A stretch of 64,000 bases of DNA from Corynebacterium aquatimens (GTDB lineage Bacteria; Actinomycetota; Actinomycetes; Mycobacteriales; Mycobacteriaceae). Under the pieces are notes generated by a model. The model worked only from the letters and a program-made list of their open reading frames with translations. It made no database searches and was not told the origin of the DNA. Below are positions 36,313-45,364 of this stretch, in pieces; positions within the stretch are counted from its first letter, which is position 1, and each line of letters begins with the position of its first letter. The position numbers and the translations under genes were made by a program. The stretch lies in assembly GCF_030408395.1 (NCBI RefSeq), contig NZ_CP046980.1, positions 992,001-1,056,000 of the forward strand. The letters run 5' to 3'.

Positions 36313-39300
36313 CTTGTCGCTCACGCGGGCACGCACCTCGTCGTGGTTTGCCTGCTTTCCAAATCGCGATGTTTTCGGTAGGAGCTTGGTCAGAGCTGTT
36401 CCAGAAGTGGGAACTACGCCGGACTCTAGAGCCCTCTCGACGAAAGTATAAGTTGCTTCAGGCTTCAAGCGCTCGGTCTCGATCAGGTTCTTTAACTCCT
36501 CATCACGGCGCACCGCTATGAATTGAACCCATCGCTGATCCGTAGACATGTCTGAAGTCTCGAGCGCGTGATCACCTTCGCCTACAGTGTCCATGAATTC
36601 TTCAATCAGGTCACGCTTGTCGCGCAAGCTCGGGGATGCATCCACGCTGCGTTCAATCGTTTCGCGTGTTTGTTGCGCACCTTCTGTATCGCCTGTGCCG
36701 TGCTGCTTGCGGTATTCATCGATGAGCATGACGATGTAATCGACGTTGATCTCAACCTGTTTGATCAGCTCTAGTTCGAAAACGAGCTGCTCGTCTGCTT
36801 CATCGTCGCCAGTTTCATCAAAAGGCATGTCAGCGATGCGTTGCGCCTTGAACTCATCATGCAAGTCCAAGTACATGGATTTGTAGTCTTGAGACTCGCG
36901 CTCGCTAAGCAATTCCTGTCCTGCGAACTCATCAAATGAGGTAAGTACGTTTTCGAGCTTGAGAACCTCGCCGTAGAGCTTCACAAACGCCTTCTGTCCG
37001 CTCTCAGACGCAATCACTTGACCTGATGGGTAGAAGTCCTTCAAATCCTCGACCTTGCGTGAGTAGTCGCGGTAGAAGTCCTTGAAAGGCGCAAGAATTG
37101 CAACCTGTGCAGCATTGTCAGCGTTACCAAACAGCTCCAACGCTTCGTTGGTGTTCTTGTCCAGGTCGCGGAAAGAGACGATGTTGCCGTAGGTCTTCAC
37201 GGAGTTGAGGATTCTGTTTGTGCGAGAGAACGCTTGAATCAGCCCGTGCATGCGTAGGTTCTTATCCACAAACAGCGTGTTCAGCGTGGTCGCGTCGAAC
37301 CCGGTCAAGAGCATGTTGACCACGATGACCAGATCAATATCACGATTTTTGATCCGTTGGGACAGATCCTTGTAGTAGTTCTCAAAGGACTCTGCATCGC
37401 GCGCGTCATAGTTGGTGGCAAACATCTCGTTGTAGTCACCCACAGCGCGAGCCAAGAAGTCCAGGTTGTCCCCGGAAAGCTTGGAGGTATCAAAGTCCTC
37501 ATCCTCGATGAGGTCTACAGCATCGTTCACGTTCGACTGTGCAGAAAAGATCGTCGCCACCTTCAAACGCTGGTCAAGTGGAAGACTTGCCTGCTGACGG
37601 GTGAACTCGTCATAGTAAGTGCGCGCTGCTTGGATCGAGTCAGTAGCAAAAAGCGCGTTAAAACCTTTGACCTTACGATCAGCCTTGGTTGCTTCTTTCG
37701 CCCCACGTTTACGCACGGACTGCTCGACGTTGGTCACAACCTTATGGGTGTAGGACTGCCCAAGATCACGCTTGGTCTTCTGGTCAAAGTGCTCCAAGGT
37801 GTAGCCGGTGATTTCCTCGATACGTCCAGGCACAAGCAATTCAGCTGCTGTCAGCTCAAACGGTGAGTTCGGGTCTGGGGAAACCGGAGATAGCTCGTGG
37901 TATTCCACCTTGAACGGCAAAACGTTCTTGTCGCGGATCGCGTCCACGATTGTGTACGAGTGCAGCATGTCACCAAACGCCTGCGTGGTCGTTTGCAGGT
38001 TCGGGTTAGAACCCACCTTGTTCTGCTCGAAAATGGGCGTGCCGGTAAAGCCAAAAAAGTTCGCCTTCTTGAACTTCTTCTTGATCGCCGTGTGCATCGA
38101 ACCGAACTGGGAACGGTGACACTCATCGAAAATGAACACGACGTGCTGGTTATAGATCTCGCGCTTGTCGTTTCCAGCGATGAAGTGGCTCATCTTCTGG
38201 ATGGTCGTGATCACGATCTTTGAGTCAGCGCGCGTGAGGTCAATATCGCCGGTGGGTTTACCCTCACGCTCGCGCTGCTCAATCTCTGCAAGAAGCTCGC
38301 TCTTTGTGGACAGCTGCTGGGACAGAATCTTGGTAGACGTGTTTGAGTTAGCAGCGCCCTTCTCAAAGCGGTCGTACTCACGGATCGTCTGGTAGTCGAG
38401 ATCCTTGCGGTCAACCACAAAGATGACCTTCTCGACGGACTCATTCTCTGTGGCTAGTTGCGCGGTCTTGAACGAGGTCAGGGTCTTACCTGATCCGGTC
38501 GTGTGCCAAACGTACCCGCCCCCGTTAACACTTCCTAGCTGCTTGTAGGAGATGGAACGCTCAATCCTGTTGAGGATTCTTTCTGCTGCTGCAATCTGGT
38601 ACGGGCGCATGACCAGAAGCAACTCATCGACGGTGAAAACACAGTAACGGGTTAGTACAGCTAAGAGCGTGTGCTTGGACAAGAACGTCGTGGCAAACGC
38701 CATGAGGTCTGTGATGGGCTTGTTCTTGGCATCAGCCCACCAGGAGGTGAACTCGAACGAGTTAGAAGTCTTACGCTTGCGCGACTGCTGGGAAGACTTC
38801 TTCGTTTGATCCTTAATGTGCAGATCGCGGGTGGTGTTCGAGTAGTACTTGGTTTGTGTCCCGTTGGAGATAACGAACAACTGGACGTACTGGAATAGCC
38901 CCTCGTCCGCCCAGAAGGAATCACGCTGATAACGGTCAATCTGGTTGAAGGCTTGACGGATCGCCACACCACGGCGCTTCAGCTCTAGGTGAACCAGAGG
39001 AAGACCATTTACCAGGATCGAAACGTCGTAACGGTTCGACTCATTGCCCTTCTCGCTCTTCTTGGTGGAGTACTGGTTGATCACCTGAAGCGAGTTGCGG
39101 TGAATGTTGTCCTTGTCGATGAGCGCGATGTTCTTAGTCGTTCCATCATCGCGGATGAGGTTTTTGACGTGATCAGTCTGGATCGTGCGGGTTTTCTCTA
39201 CGATTCCAGAAGACGGGTTGGCAATTTCAGTCCTGTAAAACGTTTCCCACTCAGTGTCTGAAAACTGGTAGTTATTCAGCTTCTCTAGTTGAGTGCGCAC

Positions 39301-39534
39301 GTTATCGCGCATCGATTGCGCATCTCGAATATCTGCATAGTCATAGGCTTGGCGCTGAAGTTGCTTGATCAAAGCGTCTTCTAGAGCCGCTTCAGACTGA
39401 TAGCCAGTAGCGCTATTACCGTCTGCTTCATAGTTGGCAATGACAGTGGACGTGTCCGTAACAGCTACCGGGTCGAGGTAGTCGTGTTGAGGACGTGGTG
39501 AGAATGAGCGAGAAGGATTACTGAACTGTGCCAT
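36274..39534 (-). CDS. hsdR: type I restriction enzyme R subunit
   Basis: 1086 residues. An N-terminal endonuclease domain with the PD-ExK-like segment RYDVSILVNGLPLVHLELKR lies before a superfamily 2 translocase. That translocase has Walker A HTTGSGKTL, DECH (FIFDECHRSQFG) and a later helicase lobe (LTGFDATTLNTLFVDK). It cuts DNA that lacks the HsdMS methylation pattern after ATP-driven translocation. Third gene of the leftward hsdMSR unit, starting 6 bp after hsdS. Length and motifs are complete, so it should be active. Confidence 0.95.
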   Translation of the reverse strand: MAQFSNPSRSFSPRPQHDYLDPVAVTDTSTVIANYEADGNSATGYQSEAALEDALIKQLQRQAYDYADIRDAQSMRDNVRTQLEKLNNYQFSDTEWETFYRTEIANPSSGIVEKTRTIQTDHVKNLIRDDGTTKNIALIDKDNIHRNSLQVINQYSTKKSEKGNESNRYDVSILVNGLPLVHLELKRRGVAIRQAFNQIDRYQRDSFWADEGLFQYVQLFVISNGTQTKYYSNTTRDLHIKDQTKKSSQQSRKRKTSNSFEFTSWWADAKNKPITDLMAFATTFLSKHTLLAVLTRYCVFTVDELLLVMRPYQIAAAERILNRIERSISYKQLGSVNGGGYVWHTTGSGKTLTSFKTAQLATENESVEKVIFVVDRKDLDYQTIREYDRFEKGAANSNTSTKILSQQLSTKSELLAEIEQREREGKPTGDIDLTRADSKIVITTIQKMSHFIAGNDKREIYNQHVVFIFDECHRSQFGSMHTAIKKKFKKANFFGFTGTPIFEQNKVGSNPNLQTTTQAFGDMLHSYTIVDAIRDKNVLPFKVEYHELSPVSPDPNSPFELTAAELLVPGRIEEITGYTLEHFDQKTKRDLGQSYTHKVVTNVEQSVRKRGAKEATKADRKVKGFNALFATDSIQAARTYYDEFTRQQASLPLDQRLKVATIFSAQSNVNDAVDLIEDEDFDTSKLSGDNLDFLARAVGDYNEMFATNYDARDAESFENYYKDLSQRIKNRDIDLVIVVNMLLTGFDATTLNTLFVDKNLRMHGLIQAFSRTNRILNSVKTYGNIVSFRDLDKNTNEALELFGNADNAAQVAILAPFKDFYRDYSRKVEDLKDFYPSGQVIASESGQKAFVKLYGEVLKLENVLTSFDEFAGQELLSERESQDYKSMYLDLHDEFKAQRIADMPFDETGDDEADEQLVFELELIKQVEINVDYIVMLIDEYRKQHGTGDTEGAQQTRETIERSVDASPSLRDKRDLIEEFMDTVGEGDHALETSDMSTDQRWVQFIAVRRDEELKNLIETERLKPEATYTFVERALESGVVPTSGTALTKLLPKTSRFGKQANHDEVRARVSDKLSAFVERFSLVI

Positions 39535-39540
39535 TGTGTG

Positions 39541-40689
39541 TTACCCCTTCACGTCGAAATCAAGCAGCTGATCGCGGTAGTACTCGTACTGCTTCTGACG
39601 TAGCTCGAGCTCGTGCTTGAGATTGTCGATGTACTCAGTAAGAGTGTCCAACTTCAGCGCGATCTCTTCTTGAACCACCAGGGGTGGCAGGGGGATTTCG
39701 AAAACCATCAGGCGCTTGGTGTCCAATGATGCAGCTGATCCTCCCGTGTTACGCGCTCTTAGAAGAATGCTTTCTCGGTACTCTTCAAGCGCGTTAAACA
39801 GGTATCGCCCATTCAGTTCATCACTCGGAAAAACAGCCTTCAGGTCTTGATTCATGGCGACTTCTTGAGGAAAGTACGCGACCGGCAGCTTCTTCTCCAA
39901 GATGCTCGATCTCGCTACCAAGGCGGTGGACCCAGCCGGAACCAATTTGGTTGAAGAACCTTCTACCGCTTCATTGGTGATGTAGTCGATAGTGTGCGTC
40001 ACCGTGTGGTCGTGCATGTCTTTCGGTGAAACCCACGCAATCGTGCCGTTTTGCCAGAAGGACTCGTTCTTTTTTGATGGAGTTCCTCCGCCGAACCATG
40101 TCCCAGCATCTTTAAGAGTGATGTGAGGGAAATTTTTCAGCTGCTCGAATAAAGCATGACTCGTGGCAATCTTTTGTCGCTCCCGCCCAATAATCTCTTG
40201 TTCTATTTCCCGGTCGAGCTCCACGAACTGATCGAGAATCCTCACGATCTCCTGCTGGATCTCAAGGGGTGGGAGCGGGATTTGGAGATCTTTAACGACC
40301 TTCCAATGGCGCGAGTAGCCAAGATCCTTGATCTCAAGATTATCTAGCGCGTAGAAACCGTACTTTGCCATCATATCGCGTTTGGGTTGCAGCAGCTTAA
40401 CCCCATCAGCCCCGATTATAAAGGGGAAATCGATCCACTTAACCTCACGCGTGTGATCTCCGAAAAGGATGAATTCATCATCCAAGACTCGGTCGTCATC
40501 TGATTCAAGATCGGAGTATGCGGCAATTAAGCCCTTGCCCTGATCGACTACAGGGAAAGTGCCCTTTTCCTGATAAAAAGATCTTGGGAGACCCTTAGGT
40601 GTTTTTACGAGGGTAAAGGTTTCATTAACAGACGCCTGCTCTACCCCGTCAGGACACAGTTCTTGAATGAGTTGTTCGATCCTACTCAT
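39541..40689 (-). CDS. hsdS: type I restriction enzyme specificity subunit
   Basis: 382 residues from ATG 40689, overlapping the hsdM end by 8 bp. Two target-recognition domains are separated and followed by conserved helices: IPLPPLEIQQEIVRILDQFV in the middle and IPLPPLVVQEEIALKLDTL at the C-terminus. The recognised DNA half-sites cannot be read from sequence. It directs both methylation and cleavage by the complex. Confidence 0.93.
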   Translation of the reverse strand: MSRIEQLIQELCPDGVEQASVNETFTLVKTPKGLPRSFYQEKGTFPVVDQGKGLIAAYSDLESDDDRVLDDEFILFGDHTREVKWIDFPFIIGADGVKLLQPKRDMMAKYGFYALDNLEIKDLGYSRHWKVVKDLQIPLPPLEIQQEIVRILDQFVELDREIEQEIIGRERQKIATSHALFEQLKNFPHITLKDAGTWFGGGTPSKKNESFWQNGTIAWVSPKDMHDHTVTHTIDYITNEAVEGSSTKLVPAGSTALVARSSILEKKLPVAYFPQEVAMNQDLKAVFPSDELNGRYLFNALEEYRESILLRARNTGGSAASLDTKRLMVFEIPLPPLVVQEEIALKLDTLTEYIDNLKHELELRQKQYEYYRDQLLDFDVKG

Positions 40690-42274
40690 CAGCGTCCACC
40701 TCGCCTTCGAAGTCAGCCACGATCTCATCGATAGAAGCGCGCAAGGTATCTTGGCGCGCGACAATCTCCCGTAGCTCTGCGTTCAACGCCTGAATATCCA
40801 CGATTTCGCGCACGTCTTCTTTCTCGACGTACGAATTCACCGAAAGGTTGGAGTCGTTAGCGAGAACATCGTCGTTAGAAATCAGCGCGGTCTCATACTG
40901 GACTTCTTCACGATCCTCATAACGCTTGACGATTGTGTCCTGGTGCTCTGGGAACAGTTTGTTCTTATTACCCACGCGCTTGAAGTGCTTGGAAGCGTCG
41001 ATGAAAAGGATGGATTGATCTTTCTTAGACTTCTTCAGGACGAGGATGCAAGTGGCGATTCCAGTACCAAAGAACAGGTCTGGAGGGAGCTGGATAACAG
41101 CTTCCACAAAGTTGTTCTTGATCATGTACTCGCGGATCTGCCTTTCTGCGCCACCTCGATACATCGCACCGGGGAATTCAACAATGGCTGCTGTGCCGTC
41201 CACAGCGAGGTAGGACAGCATGTGCATGGTGAAGGCAAGGTCAGCCTTGGATTTTGGTGCGAGCACACCAGCGGGTGAATAGCGCTCATCGTTCACAAGT
41301 ACGGGGTTGTCGCTACCTTCCCACTTAATCGAATATGGCGGGTTAGAAACGATAGCTTCAAACGGCTCTACATCGTCATGAAGCGGATTGACGAGTGTGT
41401 CCCCGCGCTGAATGTCAAAATGCTCAAACCCAATGTTGTGCAAGAACATGTTCATGCGCGCGAGGTTGTACGTGGCGATGTTGATCTCTTGCCCGTAGAA
41501 GCCCTCAACATTGTCTTTGCCAAGAATCTTGGCGAACTTCAAAAGCAAAGAACCAGAACCTACAGCCGGGTCATACACGCGCTTGACCTTGGTCTTACCG
41601 GACGTAGCAATACGAGCGAGAACCTCAGAGACTTCTTGTGGGGTGAAGTACTCACCACCAGACTTCCCTGCCTTGGATGCGTACATCTGCATAAGGAACT
41701 CGTAAGCATCACCGAACAGGTCGATGGAGTTGTCCTCGAAACTACCCAGCGGAAGAGAATGAACAGCGTCAAGCAGTTGAGCTAGTTTCTTGTTTCGCTC
41801 TGCTACGGTCGCACCCAGCTTGGGGGAATTGACCTGGAAGTCATCAAAAAGCCCTTTGAAGTCATCCTCAGACTCTGTGCCCACTGCTGAAGACTCGATC
41901 CCCTTGAAGACTTTCTCGATGGTCTCGTTCAAATTGGGGTCATCGTGGGCGCGTTTCTGGACGTTTTCAAATAGCTGTGACGGCGGGATGAAGAACCCTT
42001 TGTCTTCAACCACGCCTGCACGCCCGATTTCAGCGTCCTCGTCAGAGAGGTTGGCGTAATCAAGTCCGTCTTCTTCCGCGTTCAAGTACGCCGTTAGGTT
42101 TTCGGAGACGAAACGGTAAAAGAGCATGTTGAGCACGTAGCTCTTGAAATCCCACCCATCGACAGAACCACGGAGATCGTTTGCGATCTTCCAGATTGTT
42201 TTGTGCAGTTCCGTGCGCTGAGCAGAGCTGTCAGCTGGAGCGTTCTCAGCAACTTCGCGGGCGACGTCCGTCAT
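40682..42274 (-). CDS. hsdM: type I DNA methyltransferase subunit
   Basis: 530 residues. N6-adenine methyltransferase with SAM motif I VYDPAVGSGSLLLKF and catalytic motif IV NPPY (EAIVSNPPYSIKW). An HsdM N-terminal helical domain is present (LHKTIWKIANDLRGSVDGW). First gene of hsdMSR, with its own 137-bp leader after mrr; AGAAAGG precedes ATG 42274 by about 9 nt. A methylating system next to Mrr must carry a pattern that Mrr tolerates. Confidence 0.95.
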   Translation of the reverse strand: MTDVAREVAENAPADSSAQRTELHKTIWKIANDLRGSVDGWDFKSYVLNMLFYRFVSENLTAYLNAEEDGLDYANLSDEDAEIGRAGVVEDKGFFIPPSQLFENVQKRAHDDPNLNETIEKVFKGIESSAVGTESEDDFKGLFDDFQVNSPKLGATVAERNKKLAQLLDAVHSLPLGSFEDNSIDLFGDAYEFLMQMYASKAGKSGGEYFTPQEVSEVLARIATSGKTKVKRVYDPAVGSGSLLLKFAKILGKDNVEGFYGQEINIATYNLARMNMFLHNIGFEHFDIQRGDTLVNPLHDDVEPFEAIVSNPPYSIKWEGSDNPVLVNDERYSPAGVLAPKSKADLAFTMHMLSYLAVDGTAAIVEFPGAMYRGGAERQIREYMIKNNFVEAVIQLPPDLFFGTGIATCILVLKKSKKDQSILFIDASKHFKRVGNKNKLFPEHQDTIVKRYEDREEVQYETALISNDDVLANDSNLSVNSYVEKEDVREIVDIQALNAELREIVARQDTLRASIDEIVADFEGEVDADE

Positions 42275-42411
42275 GTGTGACCTTTCTTAGGATCGCTTGA
42301 TGCATGGATTATTTCACGCGGCAATGACAAAAGCGCTCGGACTTCGCAGCGTGGTCGCAAAAAGTTTCGGATAATCGTTCGAAGTTCCCGCGAATAGTTG
42401 GGCGACTTCGT

Positions 42412-43350
42412 CTATTCGAAGAAATCTTCGTCGACTTCAACGAGTTTCACTATGCGTTTCACTTGTGTTCCAACGCCGTGGCGGATCATGAGGCGGGTGA
42501 GCAATTCGCCGTCGATGAGGACGACGCGTAGTTGCACGGAGTCCGCATATGCGGTTGCGCCTTTGGTGAAAGACGATGTTGTGAGAAAGACTCCTTGATT
42601 TGCTTGGGCGCCATGCAAGGCACCGACAAACGCTTGGACTTCAGGGCGGCTCACCAAGTGGCCTTCGCTGTAACGTTTTGCTTGGACGTAAATCCGGGAT
42701 AGGCCAAGAGCGTCTTGGTCGATGACGCCGTCAATTCCGCCGTCGTTAGAAAGTTGCGTCCTAGTCGCTTTACCCAAGGATCCGCCATAACCCATTGCGA
42801 TGAGCAGGTCGAGGACCGCTTGCTCGAAGAATGCTGGGTCGCTTTGACGAAGACGCAGTAGGAGCTCATCGCGCACCATGCGTTCGTTTTCCGCCTGGCC
42901 CTGCTCCACGATCTCAATTGGGGTCAGAGTGCTTGTTTCGCTGCTCGCGACTACGGCATCGGGAAGCGCTGGGGTCGCCTGGGGCGTTCGACGTACAAAC
43001 TCAGCGTAATCAGTGTTGCCGACGAATTCCTTGAATTCAGCGTCGGATACCTCAACAGGAAACCTTTTGATGATGTCGTGGCCAACGTCCGTGATCTGCC
43101 AATGCGCGCGTTGAGGCGAGCTTACTGCACCAGCCTTGTTCAAGTGCGTGATTGCCCAGTTGCCGCGGTTAACATAGGTCTGTTGACCGGAGCTCACAGT
43201 CAATTGCTTCTGTTCATCGGTGAGACCTAAAAGGTCGGCGGCGCCATCTATTACATCGCGTCGCCTATGGATCTGGCCGTCGCTTAAGACTTTGAGTGAT
43301 GGGATAAGGAAACCATCCCACGTTGGCAACGGTACGGTGATTGGTTCCAC
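42412..43350 (-). CDS. mrr: Mrr-type restriction endonuclease
   Basis: 312 residues. An N-terminal winged helix (IHRRRDVIDGAADLLGLTDEQK, Mrr_N type) is followed by a C-terminal PD-(D/E)xK domain with NDGGIDGVIDQDALGL and IYVQAKRY, which supply the Asp and the QAK catalytic residues. Mrr enzymes cut methylated DNA. GTG 43350 follows the GmrSD stop directly (TAAGTG), so the two are translationally linked. Confidence 0.9.
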   Translation of the reverse strand: MEPITVPLPTWDGFLIPSLKVLSDGQIHRRRDVIDGAADLLGLTDEQKQLTVSSGQQTYVNRGNWAITHLNKAGAVSSPQRAHWQITDVGHDIIKRFPVEVSDAEFKEFVGNTDYAEFVRRTPQATPALPDAVVASSETSTLTPIEIVEQGQAENERMVRDELLLRLRQSDPAFFEQAVLDLLIAMGYGGSLGKATRTQLSNDGGIDGVIDQDALGLSRIYVQAKRYSEGHLVSRPEVQAFVGALHGAQANQGVFLTTSSFTKGATAYADSVQLRVVLIDGELLTRLMIRHGVGTQVKRIVKLVEVDEDFFE

Positions 43351-45174
43351 TTAGATCTCGCTTTCCTCGAAGTGGGAGGAGTCCTCGACTGCGGCGCCGG
43401 CCGCGGAGATATCGCGTTGGACGGGTTTGCCGATTGCGCGCTCAACTGCTTCGCAGAGAGCTTCGCGTCGTGAGGTGAAGAAGTCGTCGAAGTCGTCGTT
43501 ACGCAGTGCGTGTGGATCGACGAAGTGCGGTAGGAGGAGAGAATCTAGCTCATCGGGTTGGATCTGTGCTGCCTTCTCGATCTTGGTGACGTAGGACGAT
43601 GGGGCGACGCCACCGATGACGCGATTGGTCCGGGCACTCAGCATCGTTTTGTTCACGATGGATTCGCGTCGTTCTTCGTCAATATCGTTTTTGGCGCACC
43701 AGGCTTGGGGGAAGATGTGGTGGATGTCCACGTTCATGTCCTTGTACTGGTCAGCGCCGAAGGTCTTGTCTTCCATCCAGTCCTTCGAACCATTGGCCAT
43801 GATGAGCGCCATTATTCCTTTGTACGCAGCAGAGTTGCGGGTACGCATGGAATGCAGACGGGATTCCACGAAGTTGGCGTCCGCAACCGTACGCGGCGTA
43901 GGAGCATCATCGTTCTTAACCCATGCGGGAACCATTTCAAGGTCCCGGGCGAAGCGGGTTTCGATTGCGCTGCCGTAGAGCTCACCGAACACGCCAGCCC
44001 AGTACCAGCGAGCGATGCGTCGTTTCACGCTGTGCAGATCAGCATCGTGCCCCAAAACAACCTTGATAGTAGCCAGCGGCACAATTTGCTTGGGGTAGGG
44101 GATGTCGCGTGATTTGAAGATGTGCTGATCAGCAAGGAACTGAGAGGCCCAAATGAATGCTTGACGGAGCTGATCGCGCCATTCCAGATAATCAGCAAGC
44201 GTGAGCTTCAGAACATCTTCGCGCTTAGCTGTGACGGCGATCTTTCGAGCCGATGAGGATTCCTGTTGCTTCTTCAAGCTAGCGAGCAGCGTGACGGCTT
44301 GCAGGAAGTCGGTGTTCTCGACGCCGTAGAGGACGTCGTAGGGTTTCCAGAGTTTGCGGGTCTCCAACCAGTCGTCGTTCAGCCTGAAGTCCTCACCAGT
44401 AGCTTTGTAGTGCCCCGCATCACCAGCAAAGACCGCGGTGAGAAGCTCAAAGACATTGAGGGGAAGACCGCCAATGTTCACCTTCTCAAAAACCGTGGCC
44501 ACAGCAGCCTTATCGGTTTCACTATCAAGCTCAATGGCCGGGATCTGGTAGTTCGAAGCCGGACCGATGAACTTCTGGTGGAACAAATTCCCAACCTGAC
44601 TGTCCGGGTATCCCATCAGCCACGGGAGTGTCTCATTGGAGTTGTACAGCAGGTTCAGTGGGAAATAACCGTTCTCATACTGCTTCGCGGTCGTGCTCAC
44701 GTCGAGGACGACGTCACGGTCAAAGTTCGTTTTGATCTTGCCGTCCTCCGGGACGGCTATGACTGCTTCCTCGAGTTCATCTGGAAAGTTCACCGCGTGG
44801 TTGACGTCGATGAAGAATCGACGCTTAAGCAACTTGCCGCGTGAATCCTTCGTTTCTACGACGCCGTCGCCAGCGAGTGCTTGCGTAAGTGAAGTCAGGC
44901 GTTGCTGGCCATCAAGCAGGAGGTACTTGGGTTCAATGCTGGGGTCAATTACTGGACCCTCGACCGGACGCGGTTTAAACCGCACCTGCTCGTTGCCAGT
45001 TTCCAATAGCATCACAACACCCATTGGGTGCCCCCGGAGCACGGTGATGAGGATCTGCCTAACGCGTTCTTCATCCCACTTGTATCGGCGCTGAAAATCG
45101 GGCAATTGGATGACACCGGTCGTGGTGCGCTCGAGGTATTTTTCCAGCGTGTACATCGGGGTTTGGAATCCCAT
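43351..45174 (-). CDS. GmrSD-type enzyme (DUF262 + DUF1524)
   Basis: 607 residues. DUF262 ParB-like NTPase at the N-terminus with IQLPDFQRRYKWDEERVRQ and LLLDGQQRLTSL (DGQQR at residues 88-92). A C-terminal DUF1524 HNH-type nuclease has DIHHIFPQAWC at about residue 489 and NKTMLSARTNR. This fusion is typical of type IV enzymes against glucosylated or otherwise modified phage DNA. GAGGAG lies before ATG 45174. First gene of a leftward run ending in hsdR. Confidence 0.88.
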   Translation of the reverse strand: MGFQTPMYTLEKYLERTTTGVIQLPDFQRRYKWDEERVRQILITVLRGHPMGVVMLLETGNEQVRFKPRPVEGPVIDPSIEPKYLLLDGQQRLTSLTQALAGDGVVETKDSRGKLLKRRFFIDVNHAVNFPDELEEAVIAVPEDGKIKTNFDRDVVLDVSTTAKQYENGYFPLNLLYNSNETLPWLMGYPDSQVGNLFHQKFIGPASNYQIPAIELDSETDKAAVATVFEKVNIGGLPLNVFELLTAVFAGDAGHYKATGEDFRLNDDWLETRKLWKPYDVLYGVENTDFLQAVTLLASLKKQQESSSARKIAVTAKREDVLKLTLADYLEWRDQLRQAFIWASQFLADQHIFKSRDIPYPKQIVPLATIKVVLGHDADLHSVKRRIARWYWAGVFGELYGSAIETRFARDLEMVPAWVKNDDAPTPRTVADANFVESRLHSMRTRNSAAYKGIMALIMANGSKDWMEDKTFGADQYKDMNVDIHHIFPQAWCAKNDIDEERRESIVNKTMLSARTNRVIGGVAPSSYVTKIEKAAQIQPDELDSLLLPHFVDPHALRNDDFDDFFTSRREALCEAVERAIGKPVQRDISAAGAAVEDSSHFEESEI

Positions 45175-45364
45175 GCTGTCTCCTCAAAGAGTATTGCGTG
45201 TCTATCCGCGATCTGAATTGGAAGCTGCTTGTTTTGTTAGTTTACTGGCCACGTACGCGCGTATTGGTTCGCACAACCGGTCTAATGATCTTCCGCGGGT
45301 GTTGTTGTGCTGGATTACGCTTTTGGGGTGTTGGCGTAAGTAGGTTCAGGCGCAAGGAGTAGGG
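45175..45364. promoter_or_regulatory. divergent promoter region between GmrSD and exonuclease-HTH genes
   Basis: 190 bp, visibly richer in T than the flanks, must drive both the leftward restriction genes and the rightward 1086-residue protein. AAGGAG (45353-45358) serves the rightward gene. No clear operator palindrome was found. Confidence 0.45.
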
